Assembly (NCBI RefSeq): GCF_014306095.1
Contig: NZ_JACRWC010000051.1
Coordinates: forward strand, 1 to 37,959
DNA from: Lentihominibacter faecis
Lineage (GTDB): Bacteria; Bacillota; Clostridia; Peptostreptococcales; Anaerovoracaceae
Length of the DNA stretch: 37,959 nt
Reading direction: 5' to 3'
In this document: positions 25,455-35,461 of the stretch, piece by piece
Numbering within the stretch: position 1 is the stretch's first letter
Layout of the letters: each line of letters begins with the position of its first letter
Translations under genes and position numbers: made by a program
Notes under the pieces: model-generated
The model's database searches: none
What the model was told of the DNA's origin: nothing
The model's input: only the letters and a program-made list of their open reading frames with translations

Positions 25455-27332
25455 ATGAGTGTAGAATTTAGAAAGAAATTCAAGAGAAAGAAGATCTTGT
25501 CCTTCGCATCTGCTGCAGTAGTGGCATTTACTATGACAGCAGCACCGGTTTTCGCAGCGACGGACAGTGGTAATACAAAGGATGAAACGGTGTACGTGGT
25601 AACAGAGTCCGACGGAAGTCAGTCGGATCTCATCGTCAGCGATCATTTAAAGAACAAATCCGGCAAAGATAAGATCGAGGATGTTTCCACATTGACCGAT
25701 ATTGAAAATGTAAAAGGCAAGGAAAAATTCATCCGCGAGGATGACGGGAGCCTTTCCTGGAATGCAAAGGGAAACGATATCTATTATGAGGGTAAAACGG
25801 ATCAGGAAGCCCCTGTCTCTATGGATATCAAATATTATCTTGATGATAAAGAAGTGGACGGTGCAGATCTTTCCGGCAAGACCGGCAAGGTGAAGATCGT
25901 CATCAACTATACGAACAATACATCCTTAAACGGAACCAAGGTGCCGTTCGTTGTTCTGACTGGCATGGTACTGGAAAACGATACATTCCAGAACGTGACC
26001 GTGAGCAGCGGCAAAGTCATCGATGATGGTCAGAAGTCCTTTATCGTGGGCATGGCGGCACCTGGGGTCGCCGATACACTGGGAATTTCAGAAGAAGAGC
26101 TTGGCTTCGGCAGCACGGTAGAAATCACGGGAGACGCCAAGGAATTCGCCCCTGAGGATATGATGACAGTGGTGACTAATGACTTCTTCCAGGATATCGA
26201 TACCAGTGAATTGAATGCTGGAAATCTGGACAGTCAGATCGATCAGCTGGACAGTGCTGCAAAACAGCTTGTGGCCGGAACCAACACGTTGTACAAGGGC
26301 ATCGAAACGTTAAACAGTAGTTCGGCTACGCTGGCAGCAGGCGTCAGCAAGCTGAATCAGGGTGCTGCAAAGATCGATGAAAACACAAAGGCGGCGCTTC
26401 AGGGCAGTAAAGATCTGGCGGCAGGAAGTCAGTTCCTTTCGAGTCAGCTGAACAGTAAGCTTACCGATATGGGTGAAGGTGTAGCGAAAATGAATACGGC
26501 AGCAAATGCGATCGGTCGGTATGTGGCAGGCATCAATGAGGGGTTAAATGGAGATGGTACAGCGACAAACCCGGGACTTGTTAAAGGTGCAGATGGTCTG
26601 GTAGCAGGCATGGAGACTGCAAAGGAAACACTGGATCAGGGAGCTGCTGCAGATCAGAGGGCATTGACATATCTGGAACAGCAGCATAATGCAAGGGCGA
26701 TCACAGATGCGGATTATACAACATTGAAAACTTTAATTGAAGGTTCTAAAGAGGCACAGGTCGGAGTTTCGGCATCCCTGGATAATACTGGCAAGTTAGG
26801 CAGCGGTGCAGCGAAAATTTCGGCTGGTGTAAAACAGCTGCAGGGAGCTATGGCAGGCAATGGAACAGAAGAAAATCCTGGTCTTACTTGTGTTTCCGGT
26901 CAGCTTACAGCAGGCGTGCAGGAAATGGCAACAAAGCTTGGAGCAGCTACCAGCGAAACTGGTGAACTTTCCGTTGGTCTGAATAAACTGGTTACTGGAT
27001 CTTCCAAGCTGGCAGCCGGTGAAGCTCAGCTTTCCGACGGTGCTTCGGAACTGGCAGCCGGGATGAACGAGCTGTACTCCAAGTCGGGTCTGCTCATCAG
27101 CGGTATCGGTCAGCTGGATGCAGGATCCAAAAAGCTGAATGATGGCATGAGTCAGTTCTACAAAGAGGGAATCGGCAAGATCGTAAGCCTGTACAATGAC
27201 AAGCTGAAAGGCACGGTCAACAATGCAGAATCTCTGGTGGCTGCAGGCAAAGCTTACAACACCTTCACACAGGTGCCGGACGGCATGGATGGAACCGTAA
27301 AATTCATCTACAGAACAAAGGTTGCTGACTGA
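25455..27332 (+). CDS. Secreted protein with Leu-x-x-Gly heptad repeats
   Basis: 625 residues. A signal peptide with lysine-rich start and cleavage after PVFA (about residue 35) is followed by a beta-rich domain (about 40-240), then a long helical region with the x-x-x-Leu-x-x-Gly pattern (for example LAAGVSKLNQGAAKI, KLAAGEAQLSDGASELAAGMNEL). This repeat is known from YhgE/Pip-type proteins and partners of MMPL transporters. No C-terminal membrane anchor is seen. AGGAGG lies before ATG 25455. I infer a periplasm-side or wall-spanning partner of the transporter upstream. Confidence 0.85.
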   Translation: MSVEFRKKFKRKKILSFASAAVVAFTMTAAPVFAATDSGNTKDETVYVVTESDGSQSDLIVSDHLKNKSGKDKIEDVSTLTDIENVKGKEKFIREDDGSLSWNAKGNDIYYEGKTDQEAPVSMDIKYYLDDKEVDGADLSGKTGKVKIVINYTNNTSLNGTKVPFVVLTGMVLENDTFQNVTVSSGKVIDDGQKSFIVGMAAPGVADTLGISEEELGFGSTVEITGDAKEFAPEDMMTVVTNDFFQDIDTSELNAGNLDSQIDQLDSAAKQLVAGTNTLYKGIETLNSSSATLAAGVSKLNQGAAKIDENTKAALQGSKDLAAGSQFLSSQLNSKLTDMGEGVAKMNTAANAIGRYVAGINEGLNGDGTATNPGLVKGADGLVAGMETAKETLDQGAAADQRALTYLEQQHNARAITDADYTTLKTLIEGSKEAQVGVSASLDNTGKLGSGAAKISAGVKQLQGAMAGNGTEENPGLTCVSGQLTAGVQEMATKLGAATSETGELSVGLNKLVTGSSKLAAGEAQLSDGASELAAGMNELYSKSGLLISGIGQLDAGSKKLNDGMSQFYKEGIGKIVSLYNDKLKGTVNNAESLVAAGKAYNTFTQVPDGMDGTVKFIYRTKVAD

Positions 27333-27369
27333 TTTGCATAAAAAGAGAAATCTATCAAATCTATCACAC

Positions 27370-27501
27370 ATATATTTGTAGGCGGGCCTGCGGAAGCGGG
27401 CCCAGACTACACCGTAAACCCGGTTATTTTGAAGTAAGCCCGGTGTTTACATGCAGGATGCGCCGAAAGCGTGGAATCACTCCTCGTTTTCGGTGCTTTT
27501 T
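27370..27501 (+). terminator. Hairpin cluster ending in a terminator
   Basis: GGGCC/GGCCC (about 27384-27403) and GTAAACCCGG / CCCGGTGTTTAC (27413-27450) are followed by a stem GCGCCGAAAGCG / CGTTTTCGGTGC (27460-27495) and a run of five T. The last is a normal terminator for the MMPL operon; the first two may be additional hairpins. Confidence 0.7.
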
Positions 27502-27575
27502 GCGTTTTTGAAGTGGGGCAGGATTATTGAATTTTCAATCATTTCACTGCTTCTTTATTATCTTTGGAATGGGGG

Positions 27576-27604
27576 TTGATTTTTGATATACATAGTGTTA
27601 AGAT
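27576..27604 (+). promoter_or_regulatory. Possible promoter of the MATE gene
   Basis: TTGATT (27576-27581), 17-bp spacer and TAAGAT (27599-27604). The leader of about 135 bases before the gene shows no recognised riboswitch. Confidence 0.45.
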
Positions 27605-27747
27605 TGTAGCATCGCTTTAGAAGGTGGCTGGAAGAAAGCAGCAGTTTGAGGCGAATCAATGGAAAGAGTTTCATTTTGCCCGTATGTGTTGCATATCAGA
27701 GGCAAATTTTTTATGCGTAAGAGTATAAATTTCAGAAGAGGTGAACT

Positions 27748-29190
27748 ATGAGTCAGGAACAGGATTTCCAGGAAATAGAGGAAGAATACGAAGCAGAGGA
27801 AAATGCCAAGCATGACATGCGGATGCGTCGTATGGGAGAGATGCCGGTAGGAAGGCTGATCCTCACCATGTCGTGGCCGGCAATGATCGCCATGCTGATC
27901 CAGGCGTTTTATAACATTGTGGACAGCTTTTTCGTATCGATGATCAGTGAACAGGCACTGGCAGCCGTTACATATGTGTTCCCGATCCAGATGCTGCTGA
28001 TCTCTATAGCGATCGGAACAGGTGTAGGGATCAACTCTCTGATTTCCAGGCGACTGGGGGCAAAGCTGTATGAAGAAGCCGATATGGCTGCCAATCACGG
28101 CTACAGACTTTCGTTTTTTAACTGGATGTTTTTCGCATTGATCGGGATCTTTTTGACCAGCCCGTTCATGAACCTCATGTCGGATACACCGTTTATTGTA
28201 GAAAGCGGGAGCAGTTATATGCGGATCATCACTATAGGTTCGCTGTTCTGTATCGTGCAGATGACATCCGAAAAGATCCTGCAGGCAACAGGCAATATGA
28301 TCGTTCCAATGATCTGCGGCATCATTGGCGGTGTTTCCAATATCATTTTAGATCCGTTGTTCATCTTCGGTATCGGACCGTTCCCGGAGCTTGGAGTGGC
28401 TGGAGCCGGGGTTGCCACTATTGGGGGACAGTTTCTCTCCATGTGTGTGGGACAGATCGTGCTGTTTAAAGGGAAACACGCTGTAAAGGTTCGCTTGTGG
28501 GGCTGGAAATTCCAGGGCAGGATCGTCCGGGATATCTATGCAGTAGGTGCACCGGCGATTTTAATGCAGTCCATCGCATCTATCATGCAGTTCGGCATGA
28601 ACATCATTCTGGGAACACTAACGGAAACAGCTGTTGCCGTTATGGGTGTATACGGCAGACTGCAGTCCTTTATCTTCATGCCGGTCTTCGGTCTGAACCA
28701 GGGAGTTCTGCCGATCATGGGTTTCAATTACGGCGCTAGAAACCGGAAACGATTGATGGAGACTTATAAGAAAGGACTTATGATTGCCTGTATTATCATG
28801 GCGATCGGTCTTGTGGCATTCCAGCTGTTCCCGCGGGAGCTGATGGCTGTCTTCAACTCACAGAACAGCCAGGAGATGTATGATATCGGCATTCCGGCGC
28901 TGCGATATATCAGTTTGTGTTTCCTGCCGGCAGCCTTCGGCATCATGTCGTCCTCGATCTTCCAGGCAACTGCTCATGGATTTTTGAGTCTATGGGGATC
29001 GCTTTTACGTCAGCTCGTCGGTATACTGCCTTTGGCATGGATACTGGCTGCTGTAGGCGGTGTGGACCTGGTTTGGTTCTCCTTCCCTCTGGCGGAGCTG
29101 ATAGGAACGGTATATTTCGCTGCTGCACTAAAGCATCTGTACCGGACGGAAATCCGTAGACTGGATATTTTGGAAGAAAATGCTTTTTAA
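27748..29190 (+). CDS. MATE-family efflux transporter
   Basis: 480-residue sodium- or proton-driven exporter. About 12 helices are seen after a 40-residue acidic N-terminal tail. Typical segments are LTMSWPAMIAMLIQAFYNIVD, the GVGINSLISRRLG loop, and the second-half NQGVLPIMGFNYGARNRKR. AGAGGTGAA precedes ATG 27748. It is transcribed alone and ends in a bidirectional terminator shared with the convergent gene. The substrate is unknown. Confidence 0.92.
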   Translation: MSQEQDFQEIEEEYEAEENAKHDMRMRRMGEMPVGRLILTMSWPAMIAMLIQAFYNIVDSFFVSMISEQALAAVTYVFPIQMLLISIAIGTGVGINSLISRRLGAKLYEEADMAANHGYRLSFFNWMFFALIGIFLTSPFMNLMSDTPFIVESGSSYMRIITIGSLFCIVQMTSEKILQATGNMIVPMICGIIGGVSNIILDPLFIFGIGPFPELGVAGAGVATIGGQFLSMCVGQIVLFKGKHAVKVRLWGWKFQGRIVRDIYAVGAPAILMQSIASIMQFGMNIILGTLTETAVAVMGVYGRLQSFIFMPVFGLNQGVLPIMGFNYGARNRKRLMETYKKGLMIACIIMAIGLVAFQLFPRELMAVFNSQNSQEMYDIGIPALRYISLCFLPAAFGIMSSSIFQATAHGFLSLWGSLLRQLVGILPLAWILAAVGGVDLVWFSFPLAELIGTVYFAAALKHLYRTEIRRLDILEENAF

Positions 29191-29202
29191 AATACTTTAA
29201 CA

Positions 29203-29242
29203 AAAAACCTTCGGTGAGGAAATTCGTCTAACCGAAGGTTTT
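29203..29242. terminator. Bidirectional terminator
   Basis: AAAAACCTTCGGT and ACCGAAGGTTTTT form a perfect stem with a 15-base loop between the MATE gene and the convergent cysteine-cluster gene. Confidence 0.88.
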
Positions 29243-29265
29243 TCAATTTTTGAGTTATATGAAAA

Positions 29266-29850
29266 TCATGGATATAAATATTCGATTTCATCGCCATGTT
29301 CTTCTATGCGGAAGTCGGAGTCTAAAACCACAAGATCGTACAAAAGTGGATCCCGAATCAAATGTTTCCAGACGGTATAAGTGGCGTGAATGAAGTCTTC
29401 GTTGAGAGGGATTTTTTGTGAGATCAGGGGACAATCATAAGTCAGTTCTCCATCCTGATAGACGATATGCAAGACATCTTCTTCATCCAGGTGCGGAGCC
29501 AGAGGGAAGAAACGGCACTGGAGAGGGCGTTTTTCTCGCGGGCAGCAGGGTGCTGTTTTACAGTGAAGAAAATAGATGGTCCCGTGCCAGCTGTCAGGGA
29601 ATTCATAATCCTCAGCACGATTTTTTTCCCAGCCGATCCAGTCTTCTTTTCGATCGAACACTTTATCTTCTCCGGGGAGCAAATAAATACCAAAATCATC
29701 CTCGTCGCACAGATCGCAGGAATCGGTCTGGCTGCCGCAGGTGCAGCAGGCGGCACCGCAAAGCTGTCCACAATCCTGATCAAGAGGAGAAACTTTGTCA
29801 AGAAATCGATATATGGCTAAAAATGTGATTTTAGTGGTTGAACTTTTCAT
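29266..29850 (-). CDS. YkgJ-like cysteine-cluster protein
   Basis: 194 residues with two cysteine clusters: CGQLCGAACCTCG then CDLCDEDDFGIYLLPGE, and later CCPREKRPLQCRFFPL. This matches the zinc/iron-chelating YkgJ family pattern, where the cysteines bind a metal or cluster; function is not known. The best start is the ATG at 29850 (MKSSTTKITF). No ribosome binding site precedes it, and the likely -10 box ends only six bases upstream, so the mRNA may be leaderless. A TTG at 29865 would fall inside the -10 box. Confidence 0.78.
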   Translation of the reverse strand: MKSSTTKITFLAIYRFLDKVSPLDQDCGQLCGAACCTCGSQTDSCDLCDEDDFGIYLLPGEDKVFDRKEDWIGWEKNRAEDYEFPDSWHGTIYFLHCKTAPCCPREKRPLQCRFFPLAPHLDEEDVLHIVYQDGELTYDCPLISQKIPLNEDFIHATYTVWKHLIRDPLLYDLVVLDSDFRIEEHGDEIEYLYP

Positions 29851-29856
29851 GATTCT

Positions 29857-29885
29857 AGTATACAATAAATTCTAATCTAGTTAAA
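29857..29885 (-). promoter_or_regulatory. Promoter placing +1 at the start codon (leaderless)
   Basis: On the minus strand TTTAAC (29885-29880), 17-bp spacer, TATACT (29862-29857). Six bases later comes ATG 29850, which is where transcription would begin. Confidence 0.55.
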
Positions 29886-29899
29886 GGAAATTTAATCTT

Positions 29900-29920
29900 C
29901 ATATATATATTATATATATG
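29900..29920. promoter_or_regulatory. 21-bp AT palindrome between divergent genes
   Basis: CATATATATA, a central T, and TATATATATG. It lies between the divergent cysteine-cluster gene and the activase gene. It could be an operator, or part of the promoter for the activase gene; simple AT repeats also arise by chance. Confidence 0.3.
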
Positions 29921-29990
29921 ATAAAGGTTTGGAACGGAAAACAAACCGTAGTGAAATGTAAACTAAGATTGAAGAAGGGATACTAACTAT

Positions 29991-32771
29991 ATGAGATTGG
30001 GTATAGATATAGGATCAACAACTGTAAAACTGATTTTGCTGGACCAGAAGGATCACATCCTGTACAGCCGTTATGAACGACATATGTCCAACGTGTTTGA
30101 AACCGTTGTGGATCTGCTGAAAAAAATGTATGAAGAATTAGGCGATGTGAAACTGCGCCCTGTTATTACAGGATCAGGCGGTCTTTCACTGGCTAATCTT
30201 CTGGGAATTCCGTTCGAACAGGAAGTGATCACATGCAGTGCTGCTGTAGAGACCCTGATCCCGCAGACGGATGTGGCCATTGAACTGGGCGGCGAAGATG
30301 CGAAGATCACGTTTTACGGACAGACTATCGAGCAGAGAATGAATGGGACCTGTGCAGGGGGTACAGGTGCGTTTATCGACCAGATGGCCGTTCTGCTCAA
30401 CACCGATGCGCAGGGACTGAATGAAGCTGCGAAAAAGCACACGATGATCTATCCGATAGCGGCACGGTGCGGTGTATTTGCTAAAACTGATATTCAGCCG
30501 CTGATCAATGAGGGTGCAGCTATTGAAGATCTGGCAGCATCTATTTTTCAGGCAGTGGTGAATCAGACTATCAGCGGACTGGCCTGCGGTCATACGATCA
30601 AAGGCAGAGTTGCGTTCCTGGGAGGACCGCTCTCATTCCTGTCAGAACTGAGAAAGCGGTTTATCGAAACGCTGGAGCTTGCGGATGACGAAGTCATTTT
30701 CCCGGAAAATTCCAAGTATTTCGTAGCGATCGGAGCAGCTATGAAAGCGTCAAAATCTGAAGAGATCTCCTTTGCAGAAATCATTCAAAGAGCAGAGCAT
30801 GCCGATCCGGCAAAGCTTTCTGACACGAAACACATAGCCCCTCTCTTTGCAGACGAAAAAGAATACGAAGCGTTCTGTGCACGCCATGACAGAGATAAAA
30901 TACGCAGAAAGGACATCAGTACAGCCAGCGGTCCGGTATTCCTGGGAATCGACGCAGGTTCTACGACCACAAAGGCGGCGCTGATCGATGAGGATAAAAA
31001 TCTGCTGTATTCCTATTACGTGGGCAATGAAGGGAAGCCTCTGGCGGCGACCATGAACATGCTGCGTGAGCTTTACAGCAAGCTGCCGAAGGAGGCTTAT
31101 ATAGCGAAGGTGACGACTACCGGATACGGTGAAAATCTGATAAAATCAGCATTCAAAGCGGATCTGGGTGAGATCGAGACCATGGCTCACTACAAGGCGG
31201 CGGAGGAATTTCTGCCGGGTGTTGATTTTATCCTGGACATCGGTGGACAGGACATGAAATGCATGCGCATCAAGGACGGTGCGATATACAATATCATGCT
31301 GAATGAGGCATGCTCTTCAGGGTGCGGTTCATTCATCGAAACATATGCGAAATCCGTAAACCTTGATGTGAAGGATTTTGCAAAAGAAGCACTCTTTGCA
31401 GATGCCCCGGTGGATCTTGGAACGAGATGTACCGTATTTATGAATTCCAAGGTAAAGCAGGCGCAGAAAGAGGGCGCTACGATCGGCGATATTTCTGCCG
31501 GACTGTCGTATTCTGTCATTAAGAATGCTCTTTATAAGGTGATCAAGCTGCGAAATCCGGAAGAGGCCGGAGAGAAGATCGTCGTGCAGGGCGGAACGTT
31601 CCTCAACGATGCTGTACTGCGTGCCATCGAGGATATCTTGGGCAAGGAGATCGTCCGTCCGGACATCGCAGGACTTATGGGAGCATATGGCGCAGCGCTG
31701 ATCGCACGCAAACAGACAAGAGAAGGAGATGTGTCCTCGCTGCTGAAACTGGAAGATCTGGATGCATTCTCTGTAGAAACCAGTCATGTGCGGTGCGGCA
31801 GATGTGAAAACCACTGTCTGATGACCATCAACAAGTTCAACGATGGAACGAGGTTCTTTACCGGAAATCGCTGCGAGCGTGGCGAAGGAAAAGTAAAGGC
31901 GGCGGATCATGAGCTGCCGAACCTGTATGAATATAAACTGAAAAGACTGTTTGGGTATGAATCTCTGAGCAGCGATAAAGCAGCTCGCGGAACGGTTGGT
32001 ATCCCGCGGGTACTGAATATGTATGAAAATTATCCGTTCTGGCATACGTTCTTCACGAAGCTGGGATTTCGGGTGGTTCTTTCGCCGAAATCCAGCAAGG
32101 AGCTTTATGAGGGCGGCATGGAGACCATTTCTTCCGATACGGCGTGCTATCCTGCAAAGCTGGTGCACGGGCACGTCAAGTGGCTGGCTGCTCAGGAGGA
32201 TGTGGACTGGATCTTTTACCCGAGCATCAACTATGAACGCCAGGAAGACAGCAATTCTCCGAACCATTACAACTGCCCGATCGTGGCAACGTATCCGGAA
32301 GTGATCGCAGGAAATATGGATGATATTTTCCAGGAAAATCAGGTGACGTTCAGTCATCCGTTCCTGCCGTACGATAATGATGCACAGCTGGAGCGGGAGC
32401 TTTACAAGATGCTGCTGGAGGCGCGCGGCATCACCCGTGATGAAATCCGGGAAGCCATCAAGGTGGCTCGTGCCGAGGATTCCAGCTTCAAGGCGGATGT
32501 TCATCAGAAAGGTAAGGAAGCGTTGGCTTATGCCAGAACTCACGGTAAAAAATCCATCGTTTTGGCGGGAAGACCGTATCATCTGGATCCGGAAATCAAC
32601 CACGGCATCGATAAGATCATCACATCTTTTGATATGGTGGTCCTGACAGAGGATTCGGTGGCTCCGATGGCAAAGCTGCCGCGACCGCTTCGTGTTCTTG
32701 ACCAGTGGATGTATCATTCCAGACTGTACAAGGCGGCGACGTTTGTCGGCACGACCGATATGTGGAGCTGA
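29991..32771 (+). CDS. 2-hydroxyacyl-CoA dehydratase activase-like protein, N-terminal part (frameshifted)
   Basis: 926 residues read to TGA at 32769. Two copies of the ASKHA ATPase domain are seen: [17 protein letters not shown] (start) and [19 protein letters not shown] (about 315), with the cluster-type cysteines [11 protein letters not shown] and [11 protein letters not shown] cysteine-rich CGRCENHC ... NRCERGEG and a DUF2229-type domain follow. Known single-chain relatives are about 1,400 residues and continue into a dehydratase-like domain. Here that continuation lies in another frame starting at 32762, so the gene is broken after Asp923. The ribosome site AGAAGGG lies 10 bases before ATG 29991. 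Members of this family are uncharacterised activators related to HgdC; the target is not known. Confidence 0.85.
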   Translation: MRLGIDIGSTTVKLILLDQKDHILYSRYERHMSNVFETVVDLLKKMYEELGDVKLRPVITGSGGLSLANLLGIPFEQEVITCSAAVETLIPQTDVAIELGGEDAKITFYGQTIEQRMNGTCAGGTGAFIDQMAVLLNTDAQGLNEAAKKHTMIYPIAARCGVFAKTDIQPLINEGAAIEDLAASIFQAVVNQTISGLACGHTIKGRVAFLGGPLSFLSELRKRFIETLELADDEVIFPENSKYFVAIGAAMKASKSEEISFAEIIQRAEHADPAKLSDTKHIAPLFADEKEYEAFCARHDRDKIRRKDISTASGPVFLGIDAGSTTTKAALIDEDKNLLYSYYVGNEGKPLAATMNMLRELYSKLPKEAYIAKVTTTGYGENLIKSAFKADLGEIETMAHYKAAEEFLPGVDFILDIGGQDMKCMRIKDGAIYNIMLNEACSSGCGSFIETYAKSVNLDVKDFAKEALFADAPVDLGTRCTVFMNSKVKQAQKEGATIGDISAGLSYSVIKNALYKVIKLRNPEEAGEKIVVQGGTFLNDAVLRAIEDILGKEIVRPDIAGLMGAYGAALIARKQTREGDVSSLLKLEDLDAFSVETSHVRCGRCENHCLMTINKFNDGTRFFTGNRCERGEGKVKAADHELPNLYEYKLKRLFGYESLSSDKAARGTVGIPRVLNMYENYPFWHTFFTKLGFRVVLSPKSSKELYEGGMETISSDTACYPAKLVHGHVKWLAAQEDVDWIFYPSINYERQEDSNSPNHYNCPIVATYPEVIAGNMDDIFQENQVTFSHPFLPYDNDAQLERELYKMLLEARGITRDEIREAIKVARAEDSSFKADVHQKGKEALAYARTHGKKSIVLAGRPYHLDPEINHGIDKIITSFDMVVLTEDSVAPMAKLPRPLRVLDQWMYHSRLYKAATFVGTTDMWS

Positions 32772-34315
32772 TCCAGCTCAATTCATTCGGATGCGGACTG
32801 GATGCAGTCACGACCGATCAGGTGGAGGAGATCACAAAGAAAAACAATAAGCTTTATACGGTTCTTAAAATCGACGAAGGTACCAACATGGGTGCTGTCA
32901 AGATTCGAATTCGCTCCCTTAAGGCAGCGATGGAGGAACGTGAAAAGAACCATATCGTACATAAAGATGATGACACACCGTATGAACGTGTTTACTTTAC
33001 AAAGGAAATGAGCAAGGACTATACCATTTTGATCCCGGAAATGTCCCCGATCCATTTCCAGTTTATCGAGACAGCTATGGCCTGCGAGGGGTATAAAGTA
33101 AAGCTTTTGCCGACTGTAGATAAAAATGCGGTGGACGAAGGTCTGCGTTACATCAACAACGATGCCTGCTATCCGACCATCGTGACGCTGGGTCAGATCA
33201 TTTCCTATCTGAAATCCGGCGAAGTGGATCTGAACAAAGTGGGTATCTTCATGAGCCAGACCGGTGGCGGATGTCGTGCCAGCAATTACGTGGCTCTTTT
33301 GCGAAAAGCATTAAAAGACATGGGAATGGAACAGATTCCTGTCATTTCTGTCAATATGGCGGGGCTTGAAAAGAACCCGGGCTTCAAGATTTCCAAGGGG
33401 ATCATCAAGAGGGGCATGATGGCAGTCATGTACGGAGATCTGCTGATGCGTGTGCTGTACGCGACACGTCCTTATGAAAAGGTGCCTGGTTCTGCCAATG
33501 CGCTTTATGAAGAATGCTGCGACATGATCCGTGATAATATCGTTTCCGGAGATATGAAGGAATACAAGCGGCTGATGAAGGTGATCGTAGAGAAGTTCGA
33601 TCAGCTGCCGCTGCTGGATATAAAGAAGCCGCGCGTGGGCGTTGTAGGAGAGATTCTGGTCAAGTATCATCCTAATGCCAATAACGATATCGTCAATATC
33701 ATCGAAAGCGAAGGCGGCGAAGCTGTAGTTCTGGATCTGGCGGATTTCTTCCTGTACGGTATGTACAGCAAGGAATTCAATTATCGTCATCTGTCCGGTA
33801 CGTATCAGGCTATGATGATGAACAAGGCGGCGATCGCAGTGATCGAACTCTTCCGCAAGCCGATGCGAAAGGCACTGGAAGAAAGCAATAGATTCCACCA
33901 GCCGATGAGGATCAAGAATATCGCCGATAAGGCATCTGAAATCATTTCTCTGGGAAATCAGTGCGGTGAAGGCTGGCTGCTGACCGGTGAAATGGTGGAT
34001 CTGATCGACGATGGCGTGGAAAATATCGTCTGCATGCAGCCGTTTGCCTGCCTGCCGAATCACGTGACCGGCAAGGGCATGATGAAAGCACTGCGGAAGC
34101 GTAATCCGATGGCGAATATTGCAGCGATCGACTACGATCCAGGAGCATCAGATGTCAACCAGCTTAACAGGATCAAACTGATGATGGCAACAGCTCATAA
34201 AAATATGGAAATGAAAGGTCAGTCAGGCCCGAAGCAAAATAACACGCAGACGGCTGACGAAAAAGCATTAAAAAAATATAAACGTGTGAAATTACAGCCA
34301 ACTACAGGCAAGTAA
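32762..34315 (+). pseudogene. Activase-like protein, C-terminal part in a shifted frame
   Basis: 517 codons beginning [20 protein letters not shown], which is the expected direct continuation of the gene upstream. The frame is open from 32705 but those first 19 codons (antisense-like, rich in His and Arg) are not protein-like and no ribosome site precedes them. Dehydratase-type motifs are NDACYPTIVTLGQ, SQTGGGCRASNYV and CMQPFACLPNHVTGKG. A one-base insertion near 32759-32761 would restore a single protein of about 1,440 residues. Sequencing error, true mutation or recoding are all possible; I see no slippery heptamer. Confidence 0.7.
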
Positions 34316-34332
34316 ACGCGAAGCAAATGGAG

Positions 34333-34356
34333 CCCTGCGTCTGACGCAGGGTTTTG
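34333..34356 (+). terminator. Terminator after the activase gene
   Basis: CCCTGCG and CGCAGGG with a 5-base loop followed by TTTTGC. A short T-run, moderate strength. Confidence 0.7.
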
Positions 34357-34398
34357 CTTATTTGGTGGAATGAGGCGGACGTGAATTCGTCTTACCTC

Positions 34399-34427
34399 TT
34401 GAATTTACAGAAAAATGGGTGTATAAT
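34399..34427 (+). promoter_or_regulatory. Promoter of yebC
   Basis: TTGAAT (34399-34404), 17-bp spacer, TATAAT (34422-34427), about 50 bp before the start codon. Confidence 0.8.
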
Positions 34428-34475
34428 GCTAAGCGAATCTATGATAAAAAATTTAGAAAGTTAGGAGGTGTCTCC

Positions 34476-35207
34476 ATGGGTAGACACGGTACAATAGCAG
34501 GTAGAAAGGCTGCGCAGGATTCCAAGCGTGCAGCAATGTTTACAAAATACGGCAGACAGATCATCGTAGCAGCAAAAGCTGGCGGAGATCCGGAATACAA
34601 CGCAACACTGCGTGTTGCGATCGAAAAGGCAAAAGCCATCGGTATGCCGAATGATAATATTAAGAGAGCGATCAAAAAGGGTACTGGCGAACTGGAAGGC
34701 GAGTCTTATGAAGAACTCAGCTTTGAAGGATACGGCGTTGGCGGCGTTGCGGTTATCGTAGAAGCGCTGACGGACAATCGTAACAGAACGACGGCGGCAG
34801 TAAGATCCACATTTGACAAGCACGGCGGCAACCTGGGTGCTCCGGGATGCGTATCCTATATGTTCTCCAGAAAGGGCGTTATCATCATCGAAAAAACTGA
34901 CGATATCGATGAAGATGCTCTGATGGAAACTGCTCTGGAAGCTGGTGCAGAGGATATGATCACACATGACGACAGTTATGAGATCCAGACTGCTCCGGAA
35001 AACTACACAGCTGTGCATGGTGCACTGACTGATGCTGGTTATGAAATGGTAGATTCTGACGTGGAATTCGTACCATCCATGGAGTCCGCTCCGAAGGATG
35101 CTCACGATCTGAAACAGCTGAAGAAGATGATCGATATTCTGGAAGATAACGACGATGTGCAGAAGGTTCACCACAACTGCAGCGTTGATCTGGAGGAAGT
35201 GGAATAG
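34476..35207 (+). CDS. yebC: YebC/PmpR family protein (probable transcription or translation factor)
   Basis: 243 residues, full length. The N-terminus MGRHGTIAGRKAAQDSKRA and the conserved AIEKAKAIGMPNDNIKRAIKKGTGE, YEGYGxGG-like FEGYGVGGVAVIVEALTDN, and HGGNLGAPGCVSYMF are all typical. ATG 34476 follows AGGAGGTG (34463-34470); the open frame continues upstream but overlaps the promoter. Members have been described as DNA-binding regulators and more recently as ribosome-associated factors that relieve stalling. Single gene. Confidence 0.92.
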   Translation: MGRHGTIAGRKAAQDSKRAAMFTKYGRQIIVAAKAGGDPEYNATLRVAIEKAKAIGMPNDNIKRAIKKGTGELEGESYEELSFEGYGVGGVAVIVEALTDNRNRTTAAVRSTFDKHGGNLGAPGCVSYMFSRKGVIIIEKTDDIDEDALMETALEAGAEDMITHDDSYEIQTAPENYTAVHGALTDAGYEMVDSDVEFVPSMESAPKDAHDLKQLKKMIDILEDNDDVQKVHHNCSVDLEEVE

Positions 35208-35221
35208 GAAGGAATTTTCCC

Positions 35222-35249
35222 TTGAATTTCTGCCAGAATATATTATAAT
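35222..35249 (+). promoter_or_regulatory. Promoter of the 6S RNA gene
   Basis: TTGAAT (35222-35227), 16-bp spacer, TATAAT (35244-35249), giving a start near 35256, just upstream of the closing stem of the RNA. It lies directly after the yebC stop. Confidence 0.7.
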
Positions 35250-35255
35250 AAAGAT

Positions 35256-35461
35256 GAAAATTACATAAACTGATTCTATGAATCCTGAAGTGTGCGTTGG
35301 GGTGTTATAATTCAACCTACATTATGACCTTGGGAGCCTGGAGTTTTCGTATCGCTTATGTCGAGCCGTCTTAGAACGGAAGGCAGACGCTGGAACAGGG
35401 CACCCCCCTATTGAAAGATAGGGCGTGAATTATATCCTCGACGGCATGTCGGGATTTTTTG
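35256..35461 (+). ncRNA. ssrS: 6S RNA
   Basis: Regulatory RNA that mimics an open promoter and binds RNA polymerase holoenzyme. The closing stem AATCCTG (35281-35287) pairs with CGGGATT (35450-35456), continued by TGTGC (35291-35295) with GCATG (35444-35448). A second stem is TATAATTCA (35306-35314) with TGAATTATA (35426-35434). A small hairpin CCCTAT/ATAGGG lies in the 3' half (about 35406-35423) and the middle CAACCTACATTATGACCTTG segment looks like clostridial 6S RNA as I remember it. The length of about 180 bases, the own promoter and the T-run after 35456 all fit. An Rfam RF00013 model search would settle it. Confidence 0.75.

Noticed and set aside
31329..32717. 462-codon minus-strand open frame
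   Set aside because: Antisense shadow of the activase gene with no recognisable protein features.
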